DNA of 64,000 bases, taken from assembly GCF_946151065.1 (NCBI RefSeq), contig NZ_CAMGZA010000004.1, forward strand, positions 62,001 to 126,000, read 5' to 3'. This stretch comes from Microbacterium sp. Marseille-Q6965 (GTDB taxonomy: Bacteria > Actinomycetota > Actinomycetes > Actinomycetales > Microbacteriaceae). Both the position numbers and the translations under genes were made by a program. This document shows positions 43,981-53,246 of the stretch, one piece after another; the stretch's first letter is position 1, and each line of letters begins with the position of its first letter. The notes under the pieces are model-generated. The model did no database searches and was not told the origin of the DNA. It worked only from the letters and a program-made list of their open reading frames with translations.

Positions 43981-44835
43981 ATGGACCCTATCGTGGTGGT
44001 CGGCGACGCCCTCATCGACGAGATCCGCGACGACGCGGGCGTCCGCGAGTTCGTGGGAGGTGCCGCGCTCAACGTGGCGGTCGGGCTCGCGCGGCTCGGC
44101 GCGGAGGCGACGCTGATCGCGATGGTCGGCGACGACGGGCCTGGCGAGCGAATCCGTGACTTCCTCGCGGAGCACGGCGTGCGCCTGATCGCGTCCCCGT
44201 CGCCGCTCGGCACCGCCCGCGCCGTGAGCACGCGCGTGGGCGGCGAGCCGCAGTACGTCTTCAACGAGGCGGCCCGGAACCGGCATATCTCCTTCGATGC
44301 CGCGGCGCGCGATGCCGTGACGCGGGCGCCCCTCGTCGCGGTCAGCTGTGTCGCGCTCGATTCGCCCGGCCAGGTGACCGAGCTCGCGCGCACGCTCTCG
44401 GACGCGCGGTTGGCGATCGACCCGAACCCGCGGGAGGGGATGATGCGCGATCGCGCCGCGTTCGTCGACGGGTTCTCGCGCCTCGCCGCCGGAGCAGCTC
44501 TCGTCAAGGTCGGCGCCGACGATGCCGCTCTCCTCGGGCTCGGCAGCGTCGACGACCTGGCTCGACGGCTGCGCCGCGACGCATCGGCCGTGCTCGCCAC
44601 GCGCGGATCCGGCGGCGCGACGATCCTCGCCGGCGAGCGGGAGCTCACGCGGCCGATCGCGGACCTGCCCGGCCCGATCGTCGACACGATGGGCGCCGGC
44701 GACGCGATGTTCGCGTCGTTCGTGGCGGCGCTCGCCGCCGATCCGCATCCCGACTGGGCAGGGGTGCTCGACCGCGCGCTGCGCGTGGCCGCGGCCACGT
44801 GCCGCGCGGAGGGTGCGCTGCTGCGCCTGCCCTGA
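43981..44835 (+). CDS. PfkB-family carbohydrate kinase
   Basis: A 284-residue ribokinase-fold sugar kinase. The first PfkB motif is GGAALNVAVGLARLG (near residue 23), and the second, with the catalytic Asp, is DTMGAGDAMFASF (near residue 237). The substrate is likely a sugar or nucleoside but not specified by the sequence. The ATG lies 6 nt after TACGAT with GGTGG abutting it, which fits a leaderless transcript. It is monogenic between a terminator and a convergent MFS gene. Confidence 0.88.
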   Translation: MDPIVVVGDALIDEIRDDAGVREFVGGAALNVAVGLARLGAEATLIAMVGDDGPGERIRDFLAEHGVRLIASPSPLGTARAVSTRVGGEPQYVFNEAARNRHISFDAAARDAVTRAPLVAVSCVALDSPGQVTELARTLSDARLAIDPNPREGMMRDRAAFVDGFSRLAAGAALVKVGADDAALLGLGSVDDLARRLRRDASAVLATRGSGGATILAGERELTRPIADLPGPIVDTMGAGDAMFASFVAALAADPHPDWAGVLDRALRVAAATCRAEGALLRLP

Positions 44836-44866
44836 GCCGCCGCCCGGCGCTCGGTGGGCGGCGGGG

Positions 44867-46234
44867 TCAGCGGCGCGCGGCCGGCTCGGCGTCGGGGTCG
44901 TCGTCGACGATCGAGATCGGGGTGGTGCTCGCGATCTCCTCGCTGAACTCCTCGGGCGCGGGGCCGGGCTTGACGATGACGGGGATCGACACCGTCTCGT
45001 CGATCGAGAACCCCAGGCGGCGATGCTCGTGGCGGTGCAGGCGCCCGGAGGCGATGAGCCACGTCAGGCCGATGACGCACGAGATCAGGCCGCCCACCGC
45101 GCCGGTGTTGATGGCGGCGCGCGGGCCCCACTCCGCGGCGATCCATCCGACGATGGGCGCACCCACGGGGGTGCCGCCCATGAGGATCGCCATGTAGATG
45201 GCCATGACGCGGCCGCGCACGTCGGGCGGTGTCGTCGTCTGCACGTAGCCGTTGGCGGTGGTCAGCATCGTCACGGTGGCGAACCCGATCCCCACGATGA
45301 CGAGGGCGTACAGCCAGTAGCTGGGCATGAGCGACGACAGGAACGCGATCGCGGCGAACCCGCCCGTCGCGGCGATCACCACCCGCATCCGAGCGCGGTC
45401 GCGGCGGGCCGCCATGAGGGCGCCGGCGAGGGACCCGATCGCGATGATCGAGCTGAGCAGACCGAAGCCGTCGGCCTCCCTGCCGAACTCGAGCGCCATC
45501 GTGGAGGCGTAGATGGGGAAGTTCATCGCCAGCGCGCCCATCAGGAAGATCATCACGAAGATGACCACGAGGTCGGGCCGCGTGCGCACGTAGCGGAACC
45601 CGTCGCTGAGTCGCGAGCGGTTCTTCTGCAGGGCACGCGGCTGCAGCTCGTGCGTCCGCATGAGGAGGAGGGCGGTGATCATCGCCACATACGTCGCGGC
45701 GTTGAGCAGGAACACCCATCCCGACCCGATCGCCACGATGAGCACACCCGCCACGGCGGGGCCGAGCATGCGGGCGCTGTTGAACGAGGCGGAGTTCAGC
45801 GCGACGGCGTTGGAGGCCAGCTCGTGCCGCACGATGTCGGTGACGAACGTCTGTCGGGCGGGGTTGTCGAACGCCGCGACGATGCCCATGGCGAACGCGA
45901 AGCCGTACATCATGCCGAGCGTCATCGCGTCGTTCAGCAGCAGGATCGCCGTCGCGACCGACAGCAGCCCGAGCAGCGTCTGCGTGACGATGAGCAGGAA
46001 GCGTCGGTCGAAGCGGTCGACCACCCAGCCGGTGAGGCCCACCAGCAGCAGCGGCGGCGCGAACTGCAGCGCCATGGTCAGGCCCATCGCGCCGGCGTCG
46101 TTGTCGGTGAGGTAGGTCAGCACCACCCAGCTTTGCGCCGTGGACTGCATCCACGACCCGATGTTCGACACCAGGGCGCCGAGGAACCAGACGCGGTAGT
46201 TGAACGAGGCGAAGGAGCGGAACATCGCGTTCAT
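44867..46234 (-). CDS. MFS exporter (MFS_3/EntS-like)
   Basis: A 455-residue transporter with twelve predicted spans of the MFS_3 group that includes EntS-type siderophore and drug exporters. It starts FASFNYRVWFLGALVSNIGSWMQ and has the motif-A loop DRFDRR. A cytoplasmic C-terminal tail of about 55 residues is acidic. The ATG overlaps the upstream MarR gene by 4 nt. Coupling to a MarR regulator suggests efflux of a toxic compound sensed by that regulator. Confidence 0.87.
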   Translation of the reverse strand: MNAMFRSFASFNYRVWFLGALVSNIGSWMQSTAQSWVVLTYLTDNDAGAMGLTMALQFAPPLLLVGLTGWVVDRFDRRFLLIVTQTLLGLLSVATAILLLNDAMTLGMMYGFAFAMGIVAAFDNPARQTFVTDIVRHELASNAVALNSASFNSARMLGPAVAGVLIVAIGSGWVFLLNAATYVAMITALLLMRTHELQPRALQKNRSRLSDGFRYVRTRPDLVVIFVMIFLMGALAMNFPIYASTMALEFGREADGFGLLSSIIAIGSLAGALMAARRDRARMRVVIAATGGFAAIAFLSSLMPSYWLYALVIVGIGFATVTMLTTANGYVQTTTPPDVRGRVMAIYMAILMGGTPVGAPIVGWIAAEWGPRAAINTGAVGGLISCVIGLTWLIASGRLHRHEHRRLGFSIDETVSIPVIVKPGPAPEEFSEEIASTTPISIVDDDPDAEPAARR

Positions 46235-46767
46235 GCGCGGCTCCCGTCCTGTGCCGGCTCGGCCGCGGCCGTCTCGGCCTGCGCGGCGGGCTCGGACGGC
46301 GCCGGCTGCTCCGGCGGCGGATCGGCGGTCAGGCGCGGGTCTCGCTCCACCTCGCGCAGGATGATCTCCGCGGCCCGGCGCACGACGGCGCGGTCCTCCG
46401 GCGAGAGGTCCGCGAGCACGCGCCCCAACCACTCGTCGCGCCGGCGGGTGGTCTCCTTCACGACGGCGCGCCCCGCGTCGGTGATCGCGATGACCACGCG
46501 GCGCCGGTCGGCCGCGTCCTCGGTACGGGTGAGGAAGCCGCGCTCCTCGAGGGCGTTGACGGTGCGGTTCATCGACGGCGCCGTGATGCCCTCGCGCTCG
46601 GCCAGGGCCGAGAGCGTGTGCGAGCCGAGGGAGCTGAGATGGGCGAGTACCGCGAACTGGCCATCGGTCATGTCGGCCACGGCGCGCTGCTGCCGCATGC
46701 GGCGGGAGAGGCGGAAGGTGGCGGCGCGGATCTCGGATGCGTCGGAGGAGAGTGAATCGTTAGCCAT
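46231..46767 (-). CDS. MarR-family transcription regulator
   Basis: A 178-residue winged-helix regulator. The DNA-binding core is LSALAEREGITAPSMNRTVNALEERGFLTR and the wing DAADRRRVVIAIT. The last 35 residues are a Pro/Ala/Glu-rich tail outside the usual family length of about 150. It is the first gene of an operon with the MFS exporter and probably represses it, releasing on ligand binding. An AAAGG ribosome site lies 5 nt upstream of the ATG, and the -10 element overlaps an operator-like repeat. Confidence 0.9.
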   Translation of the reverse strand: MANDSLSSDASEIRAATFRLSRRMRQQRAVADMTDGQFAVLAHLSSLGSHTLSALAEREGITAPSMNRTVNALEERGFLTRTEDAADRRRVVIAITDAGRAVVKETTRRRDEWLGRVLADLSPEDRAVVRRAAEIILREVERDPRLTADPPPEQPAPSEPAAQAETAAAEPAQDGSRA

Positions 46768-46776
46768 GCGAACCTT

Positions 46777-46796
46777 TAGTTTAGCTCATTAGCTTT
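46777..46796 (-). promoter_or_regulatory. Operator/promoter of the MarR-MFS operon
   Basis: An AT-rich island in GC-rich DNA containing two TTAGC repeats 8 nt apart (46781-46785, 46789-46793) that also form AGCT-N4-AGCT. Read leftward, TAAACT at 46777-46782 makes a good -10 hexamer 10 nt from the ATG. A repressor bound here would block RNA polymerase, so autoregulation by the MarR protein is likely. Confidence 0.5.
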
Positions 46797-46850
46797 GCGA
46801 ACGGAACCCGCGTGTCGCCTCCGGCCGAGCCGGTCGATAGGGTGCAACTC

Positions 46851-47711
46851 ATGCCCGAGTTCACCGACGCGTTCGGCGTCGCGATCGTGTACGACGTCCA
46901 CGAGCCCGCAGCCGCAGCCCCGCGCGGCGTCGTCCAGCTGCTGCACGGGGTCGGCGAACACGCGGGCCGTTACGCCCACGTCGTCGAGGCGCTCACCGAT
47001 GCGGGGTTCGTCGTGTACGCCGACGACCACCGCGGGCACGGGCGCACGGGGATGAAGCAGCACGGCGACGCGCGCCTGCTCGGCCGGCTGGGCAGGGGCG
47101 GCCACCCGGCCGCTGTCGCCGCGGTGCGCCGCCTCAGCGGCATCATCCGCGAGGAGCGCCCCGAGCTGCCGCTCATCCTGCTGGGGCACTCGTGGGGCTC
47201 GTTCCTGGCCCAGATGCTGCTGGACGCCGACCCGGCCGGGTACGACGGCGTCGTGCTCAGCGGTTCCGCGCTGCGGTGGCCGGGCTCGCTCAACGCCGGC
47301 AACCTGAACGCGCGGTGGGCCGGTCCCGGCGCCAACGGCCTCGAATGGCTCTCGACGGATCCGGCCGTCGCGAGCGCGTTCCACGCCGATCCCCTCACCA
47401 CCGTCACGCCGCTGCGCAAGCTTTTCGGCACGCGGGAGGCCGCGCGCCTCTACGGGCGCCCGCGCCGCGGACTGCGGGACGCCGCGGGCCACGACGTCCC
47501 CATCCTGCTCCTGGTGGGACGCGACGACTCGGTGGGCGGTCCTCGCTCGGTGCACCGACTGGCGCAGGCGTACCGGGTGCGCGGCGGGCTCGAAGACGTC
47601 ACGACGCTCGTCTACCCCGACGCCCGACACGAGATCGTCAACGACGCCAGCTGGCCACGGGTGCGGGCCGATCTGCTCGCCTGGCTCGACGCCCGCTTCC
47701 CCGGCCGCTGA
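46851..47711 (+). CDS. Alpha/beta hydrolase, monoglyceride-lipase type
   Basis: A 286-residue serine hydrolase. The nucleophile elbow is GHSWGS (near residue 120), HGVGEHAGRY forms the oxyanion region, and DDHRGHG is typical of monoacylglycerol lipases. The acid is in LVGRDDSV and the catalytic His in DARHEIVND. The substrate is probably a lipid ester. The ATG at 46851 lies 7 nt after TAGGGT; an upstream GTG at 46812 is possible. Confidence 0.87.
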   Translation: MPEFTDAFGVAIVYDVHEPAAAAPRGVVQLLHGVGEHAGRYAHVVEALTDAGFVVYADDHRGHGRTGMKQHGDARLLGRLGRGGHPAAVAAVRRLSGIIREERPELPLILLGHSWGSFLAQMLLDADPAGYDGVVLSGSALRWPGSLNAGNLNARWAGPGANGLEWLSTDPAVASAFHADPLTTVTPLRKLFGTREAARLYGRPRRGLRDAAGHDVPILLLVGRDDSVGGPRSVHRLAQAYRVRGGLEDVTTLVYPDARHEIVNDASWPRVRADLLAWLDARFPGR

Positions 47712-47755
47712 CAGCGACCGCCCGGCGCGGGCCCACGCGGTCGTAGGGTGGGACC

Positions 47756-48805
47756 ATGCACGGTGAGTTCAAGGTGCCAGGGGGCAAGCTCGTCGTCGTC
47801 GATCTCGATGTCGTGGACGGCAGGATCAGCGACTTCCACCTGGCCGGCGACTTCTTCCTCGAGCCGGACGACGCGCTGCTCGACATCAACGCCGCCGTCA
47901 ACGGCCTGCCCGACACCGCCGACGTCGCCCGGATCGCCGCGGCCGTGCGCGGCGCGCTGCCGGAGGGTGCCCAGCTGCTGGGCTTCACGCCCGAGTCGGT
48001 CGGCACCGCGGTGCGTCGCGCCCTCGTCACGGCGGCCGGCTGGCGCGACTTCGAGTGGGAGATCGTCGACGACCCCGCCGTCTCGCCCATGATGAACCTC
48101 GCGCTCGACGAAGTGCTCACCGAGCGCGTCGGGGCCGGCGAGCGGCGCCCCACGCTGCGCATCTGGGAGTGGGACGAGTCGGCGGTCGTGATCGGCTCCT
48201 TCCAGTCCTACCGGAACGAGGTGGACCCGGAGGGCGCCCGCAGGCACGGCTTCCAGGTGGTGCGCCGCATCTCGGGGGGCGGGGCCATGCTCATGGGCGC
48301 CGAGCAGATCATCACCTACTCGCTGTACGTGCCGGCCTCGCTCGTCGCGGGTCTCACGTTCGCCGATTCGTACGCCTACCTCGACGACTGGGTGCTGCAG
48401 GCACTGCGCTCGGTCGGCATCGACGCGACCTACCAGCCGCTCAACGACATCGCCAGCCCGACGGGCAAGATCGGCGGCGCCGCGCAGAAGCGGCTGGCGA
48501 ACGGCGGTGTGCTGCACCACGCCACGCTCAGCTACGACATCGACGGCCAGGTGCTGAACGAGGTTTTGCGGATCGGCCGCGAGAAGCTCAGCGACAAGGG
48601 CACGGTCTCGGCGGCGAAGCGCGTCGACCCGCTGCGGAGTCAGACGGGTCTGCCGCGCCGGGCGATCATCGACCGCTTCATGGAGACCTTCGCCGCCTAC
48701 ACCGGCGCTCAGCGCGGCACCATCACGCCCGAGGAGTACGCGGCGGCCGAGGAGCTCGTGCGCACCAAGTTCTCCACCGACGCCTGGCTGCACCGCGTGC
48801 CGTAA
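47756..48805 (+). CDS. lplA: Lipoate-protein ligase, accessory domain at N-terminus
   Basis: Attaches lipoate or octanoate to E2 and GcvH domains. The 349-residue protein has the catalytic BPL/LplA domain at about 105-320 with RRISGGGAML and GKIGGAAQKR (lysine of the lipoyl-AMP site). The first 95 residues (HGEFKVPGGKLVVVDLDV, then FHLAGDFFLEP) look like the LplA accessory domain that is C-terminal in E. coli, here moved to the front, an arrangement also found in other actinobacteria. The ATG follows TAGGGT by 6 nt, suggesting a leaderless mRNA. Convergent with recQ. Confidence 0.87.
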   Translation: MHGEFKVPGGKLVVVDLDVVDGRISDFHLAGDFFLEPDDALLDINAAVNGLPDTADVARIAAAVRGALPEGAQLLGFTPESVGTAVRRALVTAAGWRDFEWEIVDDPAVSPMMNLALDEVLTERVGAGERRPTLRIWEWDESAVVIGSFQSYRNEVDPEGARRHGFQVVRRISGGGAMLMGAEQIITYSLYVPASLVAGLTFADSYAYLDDWVLQALRSVGIDATYQPLNDIASPTGKIGGAAQKRLANGGVLHHATLSYDIDGQVLNEVLRIGREKLSDKGTVSAAKRVDPLRSQTGLPRRAIIDRFMETFAAYTGAQRGTITPEEYAAAEELVRTKFSTDAWLHRVP

Positions 48806-48830
48806 GCGGCGTGCGCCCCGCGGGCTGATC

Positions 48831-50495
48831 TCAGGTCCGCAGCAGGTCGTTCTCCTCGACGAGGTCGACGGAGAGCACCTTGTAGCCCTGGCTCTCGAAG
48901 AACACCGTGATGCGGTCGTCCTCCACCGACGTGACCGTGCCGTCGCCCCATTCGCGGTGCTGCACCCGCTGGTCGACGCGGTACTCGCCCTCCGTGGGGG
49001 AGGCCTCGGCGTCGTCGAAGGCCGATCCGCTGGTGCACGTGTCGCAGTTCCCGCACGGTTCCTCGAGTTCCTGCCCGAAGTAGCCGAGCAGCACCTGCCG
49101 GCGGCATCGGCGGGTCTCGGCGTAGCCGCGCAGCATGTCGACGCGGGATTGGTCGATGCGCTCGCGTTCCTCCGAGCGCGCGAGGGCCGCCTGCACGGCC
49201 TCCTCGTGATCCACCCCGCGCCGCAGGGCGGCGCCGTTGCGGCTCAGTCGCACGAAGGCGGTGTCCTCCAGCAGTGCCAGCAGCCCCGTCACCCGCCGCG
49301 GCGAGAGCCCCGCCGCCTCCGCCAGGTCGCTCCTGCGCCGCCTGCCGTCCGCCAGCGCACCGACGAGGCGGCGCAGCTCCTCCGCGTCGGGGTTCTTGGA
49401 CGCGAAGAACCGCCGGAGCGAGAGATCCTCGGGCCGGTAGTGCAGGGTGCCGCTCGCGGCCGCCCCGTCACGCCCCGCGCGCCCGAGCTCCTGGTAGTAG
49501 GCGTCGACCGAGTCGGGAGCGTCCGCGTGCACCACGAAGCGCACGTTCTCCTTGTCGATGCCCATGCCGAACGCCGAGGTGGCCACGACCACGTCGACCA
49601 CGTCGTCCAGAAACTCCTCGTGCACGCGGTTGCGCTCGCTCACGCGCAACCCGGCGTGGTACGCGACGGCACGCAGCCCGCGCTCGCTCAGAGCCGCGGC
49701 GTACTCTTCGCTCTCACGCCGCGTGGCGGTGTACAGCAGCCCGGGCCGCGGGAGCGCGGCGACCTCATCGAGCACGGCATCGCGCTTCTCGCCCGCGTCG
49801 GTGTGGCGGCGCACGGTCAGGGTGATGTTGGGGCGGTCCACATCGCCGACGAGCACGGCAGGGTCCCGCAGCCCCAGGCGTCGCACGATCTCCTCGCGCA
49901 CCGGGGTCGACGCCGTCGCCGTGAGCGCGACGATCGGAGGGCGCCCCAGCCGTCCGGCCATCGCCCCGACCATGAGGTAGTCCGGGCGGAAGTCGTGCCC
50001 CCACGAGGCGATGCAGTGCGCCTCATCGACGACGAGGAGCGAGACGTCGAGGGCGGCGAGCTCGGCGATGACATCGTCCTTCACCAGTTGCTCGGGTGCG
50101 AGCAGCACGTACTCGACCTCGCCGTCCTTGAGGCGGCGCCACGCCTCGCGCCGCGCCCGCGCGCCGCGGGCGGAGTTCAGCGCCACCCCCTCGGGCGCAT
50201 CCGGCGCCTCCTCCAGGCCCACGAGCTGGTCCTCCTGCAGCGCGATGAGGGGCGAGACGACGACCGTGACGCCTCCCAGGAGGGCCGCGGAGATCTGGTA
50301 GACGGCCGACTTGCCCGATCCGGTCGCCCAAACCGCGAGGACATCGCGGCCCGAGACCGCCTGCCGGATCGCGTCGCGCTGGGCCGGGCGCAGGCTGTCG
50401 AGGCCGAAGGCGCGGCGCGCGACCTCGTCGATGCGCTCCGGTGGGACGGGATCCTTCGCGCGCGCGGCGTCCGTTTCATCGTCCCTGCCCGTCAT
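48831..50495 (-). CDS. recQ: ATP-dependent DNA helicase RecQ
   Basis: A 3'-5' DNA helicase in recombination and repair. The 554-residue protein has Walker A WATGSGKS (residues 56-63), VVDEAHCIASWGHDFR (motif II and aromatic loop), LTATAS (III), TSAFGMGIDKENVRFVVH (V) and QELGRAGRDG (VI). A RecQ-C-terminal zinc region follows (RRCRRQ, EEPCGNCDTC). There is no HRDC domain; instead about 70 C-terminal residues form a small beta domain. The start at 50495 follows GGGGGA. Length is slightly below E. coli RecQ because HRDC is missing. Confidence 0.92.
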   Translation of the reverse strand: MTGRDDETDAARAKDPVPPERIDEVARRAFGLDSLRPAQRDAIRQAVSGRDVLAVWATGSGKSAVYQISAALLGGVTVVVSPLIALQEDQLVGLEEAPDAPEGVALNSARGARARREAWRRLKDGEVEYVLLAPEQLVKDDVIAELAALDVSLLVVDEAHCIASWGHDFRPDYLMVGAMAGRLGRPPIVALTATASTPVREEIVRRLGLRDPAVLVGDVDRPNITLTVRRHTDAGEKRDAVLDEVAALPRPGLLYTATRRESEEYAAALSERGLRAVAYHAGLRVSERNRVHEEFLDDVVDVVVATSAFGMGIDKENVRFVVHADAPDSVDAYYQELGRAGRDGAAASGTLHYRPEDLSLRRFFASKNPDAEELRRLVGALADGRRRRSDLAEAAGLSPRRVTGLLALLEDTAFVRLSRNGAALRRGVDHEEAVQAALARSEERERIDQSRVDMLRGYAETRRCRRQVLLGYFGQELEEPCGNCDTCTSGSAFDDAEASPTEGEYRVDQRVQHREWGDGTVTSVEDDRITVFFESQGYKVLSVDLVEENDLLRT

Positions 50496-50622
50496 TCCCC
50501 CAGCCTGCCGCGGACCGCGGGCGGCCGCGCGGGCTTGACAGGTGCGCGCCGCTCGTCCACGACGCCGCCTCCCCGCGGGTCGGGGCTCTCGCGGCGAGCC
50601 GGGCGGGAGTAGCGTGAGCGCT

Positions 50623-51612
50623 ATGCGATTCGGAACCTTCATCCCGCAGGGCTGGCGCTTCGACCTGGTGGGCATCGATCCCGCCGATCAGTGGACCACG
50701 ATGAACGGGCTGGCGCAGCGTGCCGACGCCGGCCCCTGGGAGTCGATCTGGGTTTACGACCATTTCCACACCACCCCCGTGCCGAGCGCCGAGGCCACGC
50801 ACGAGGCGTGGACGCTGATGGCGGCCTTCGCGGCGTCGACGAGTCGGGTGCGGCTGGGCCAGATGTGCACCTGCATGAGCTACCGCAACCCCGCCTACCT
50901 CGCGAAGGTCGCGGCGACCGTCGATCACGTTTCGGGCGGCCGGGTCGAGATGGGCATCGGCGCGGGATGGTACGAGCACGAGTGGCGCGCCTACGGGTAC
51001 GGCTTCCCCGACGCGCCCGCCCGGCTGCGCATGCTCCGCGAGGGCGTGGACATCATGCAGCAGGCCTGGCTGACGGGATCGGCCACGCTCGACGGCGAGT
51101 TCTATCAGGTGGACGGCGCGATCGTGCAGCCGTTGCCGCTGCAGGACGGCGGCATCCCGTTCTGGATCGCCGGCGGCGGCGAGAAGGTGACGCTGCGGAT
51201 CGCGGCCCAGTACGCCTCCTACACCAACTTCGCCGGTGGGGATCCCGAGGTGTTCCGCGCCAAGAGCGAGATCCTGCGCGGTCACACCGACCGGATCGGG
51301 CGGGACTTCGCCGAGATCACACGTTCGAGCAACTTCAACACCGTCATCGCGGAAACGGAGGCGGAGGTGGAGGAGCGGCTCAAGGCACTCGAAGCGCGAC
51401 TCGCCCCCCACCTGGGCGACACACTCGAGCGCATCATGGGCGAGTACCGCTCGCCCAGCGCGCTCGTCGGCACGGTGGAGCAGGTCACCGAGAAGCTCGC
51501 CGCGATCGGCGAGCTGGGCATGGACTACGCGATCACCTACTTCCCCGAGGCGGCCTACGACACCTCGGGCCTGGAGCTGTTCGAACAGAAGGTCATCCCG
51601 GCGCTGTCCTGA
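50623..51612 (+). CDS. LLM-class F420-dependent oxidoreductase
   Basis: A 329-residue TIM-barrel protein of the bacterial luciferase-like superfamily. Features are MRFGTFIPQGW at the N-terminus, WVYDHFHT, and GGRVEMGIGAGWYEHEWRAYGYGFP, which marks the F420-utilising subgroup. Substrate unknown. It fits the presence of cofE in the same region. The ATG lies 7 nt after TAGCGT, so the mRNA is probably leaderless. Stand-alone gene. Confidence 0.87.
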   Translation: MRFGTFIPQGWRFDLVGIDPADQWTTMNGLAQRADAGPWESIWVYDHFHTTPVPSAEATHEAWTLMAAFAASTSRVRLGQMCTCMSYRNPAYLAKVAATVDHVSGGRVEMGIGAGWYEHEWRAYGYGFPDAPARLRMLREGVDIMQQAWLTGSATLDGEFYQVDGAIVQPLPLQDGGIPFWIAGGGEKVTLRIAAQYASYTNFAGGDPEVFRAKSEILRGHTDRIGRDFAEITRSSNFNTVIAETEAEVEERLKALEARLAPHLGDTLERIMGEYRSPSALVGTVEQVTEKLAAIGELGMDYAITYFPEAAYDTSGLELFEQKVIPALS

Positions 51613-51710
51613 TCGCCGCGGCGCGGCCGCGCGGCGGGTGAGAGCACCTGCCGCGCGGCATCTCGCGCCGGCCGTATCGCATGTCGGAGGCGGCGCCTAA
51701 CCTGGGCGCC

Positions 51711-53156
51711 ATGGAGACCTCCACCCACCCGGGCGACGGCGACGCGTCGCAGCCGCCCACGCATCCCGGTGACGGGTCGGCAGCGCCGCCCGTCTCGCAC
51801 GACGCCACCGGCCAGGCCGTCGTCGTCCCCTCCGACGGATTCCGCCGTTTCCTCCACGTGCTCGTGAACACGGCCGTGGCGAACATCACCACCAGCTTCC
51901 TCTGGTTCGCCCTGACCTTCTGGATCTACGCCGAGACGCGCAACGTCATCGCGACGGGCGTGATCGGCGGTGCGTACATGCTGTTCGTGTCGCTGTTCAG
52001 CATGTTCTTCGGCACACTCGTCGACCGCTTCCGCAAGAAGCCCGTCATGGTGTGGGCCACGCTCATCGCGCTGGCGGTGTTCGTGCTCGACTCCGCCTTC
52101 TTCTTCGTCGTCGGCGAGGGCGCCATCACCGACCTCACGGGCCCGGCGTTCTGGATCTTCGCCGTCGTCATGCTCGCGGGCGCCGTGGTCGAGCAACTGC
52201 GCAACATCGCGCTGTCGACCACCGTGACGCTGCTCGTCCCCGACGAGCGTCACGCGAACGCCAACGGTCTCGTCGGCACGGTCCAGGGGCTCGCGATGCT
52301 CGTGACGAGCGTTTTCAGTGGGCTGTCCGTCGGGTTCCTCGGCATGGGATGGACGCTCGTCATCGGTGTGTCCGCGCTCGCGCTCACCATGATCCACCTG
52401 CTCGTGCTGCAGATCCCCGAGCGCCAGGTGGTGCGGGCCGAGCAGCAGGTGAAGTGGGTCGACATCCGCGGCGGCTGGCTGGCCGTGCTCGCCGCCCCCG
52501 GCCTGTTCGCCCTCGTGCTGTTCACGACGCTCAACAACCTCGTCGGCGGCGTGTACATGGCCCTCATGGACCCGTACGGCATCGATCTGTTCGGCGTGCA
52601 GGGCTGGGGCATCTGGTTCGCCGTCGCCTCGACCGGCTTCATCGTGGGCGGCGCGCTCATCGCCTCGCGCGGCCTCGGCAAAAAGCCCATCCGCACGATG
52701 CTGCTCGTGGCCGTGCTCATCGGCGTGATCGGCGCGGTGTTCGGAATCCGCGAGTGGGGCTGGCTGTTCATCGTGGGCATCTGGCTCTACATGGCGCTGG
52801 TGCCCGCCGTGGAGGCGGCCGAGCAGACCGTCATCCAGCGGGTCGTGCCCTACGAGAAGCAGGGCCGCGTCTTCGGCTTCGCCATGACGTTCGAGGCCGC
52901 CTCGGCGCCGATCACCGCGCTGCTGATCGCGCCGATCGCCGAGCTGTGGATCATCCCGCACATGCGCAGCGCGGAGGGCCAGGCGCAGTGGGCGTGGCTA
53001 CTGGGTACCGGCGAGTCGCGCGGCATCGCGCTCATCTTCCTCATCGCGGGCCTGATCTGCACCGTCCTCGCGCTCCTCGCGTTCCTCACGCCGCAGTACC
53101 GCCTGCTCTCGTCGCAGTACGAGGCCAGCGCGCCGAAGGAGGCGGAGACGGCGTAA
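51711..53156 (+). CDS. MFS transporter
   Basis: A 481-residue protein with about twelve spans and the motif-A loop DRFRKKP between spans 2 and 3. The first 40 residues are a hydrophilic Pro/Gly/His tail (repeat THPGDG). Similar to macrolide/multidrug efflux-type MFS proteins; the substrate is not evident. The ATG at 51711 follows TAACCT by 7 nt; an in-frame ATG at 51681 would add ten residues. Convergent with phoX, with a shared terminator. Confidence 0.85.
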   Translation: METSTHPGDGDASQPPTHPGDGSAAPPVSHDATGQAVVVPSDGFRRFLHVLVNTAVANITTSFLWFALTFWIYAETRNVIATGVIGGAYMLFVSLFSMFFGTLVDRFRKKPVMVWATLIALAVFVLDSAFFFVVGEGAITDLTGPAFWIFAVVMLAGAVVEQLRNIALSTTVTLLVPDERHANANGLVGTVQGLAMLVTSVFSGLSVGFLGMGWTLVIGVSALALTMIHLLVLQIPERQVVRAEQQVKWVDIRGGWLAVLAAPGLFALVLFTTLNNLVGGVYMALMDPYGIDLFGVQGWGIWFAVASTGFIVGGALIASRGLGKKPIRTMLLVAVLIGVIGAVFGIREWGWLFIVGIWLYMALVPAVEAAEQTVIQRVVPYEKQGRVFGFAMTFEAASAPITALLIAPIAELWIIPHMRSAEGQAQWAWLLGTGESRGIALIFLIAGLICTVLALLAFLTPQYRLLSSQYEASAPKEAETA

Positions 53157-53202
53157 CCCGACGCGCGGGCGACGCGTGGCGGCGGAGGCCTGACGCAACG
53201 AC

Positions 53203-53228
53203 GGCCCCGGACCATGAGGTCCGGGGCC
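53203..53228. terminator. Bidirectional terminator, MFS / phoX
   Basis: GGCCCCGGACC (53203-53213), ATGA loop, GGTCCGGGGCC (53218-53228): a perfect 11-bp stem between two convergent genes. Confidence 0.75.
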
Positions 53229-53246
53229 ATCGCTGCTGAACGTCGC

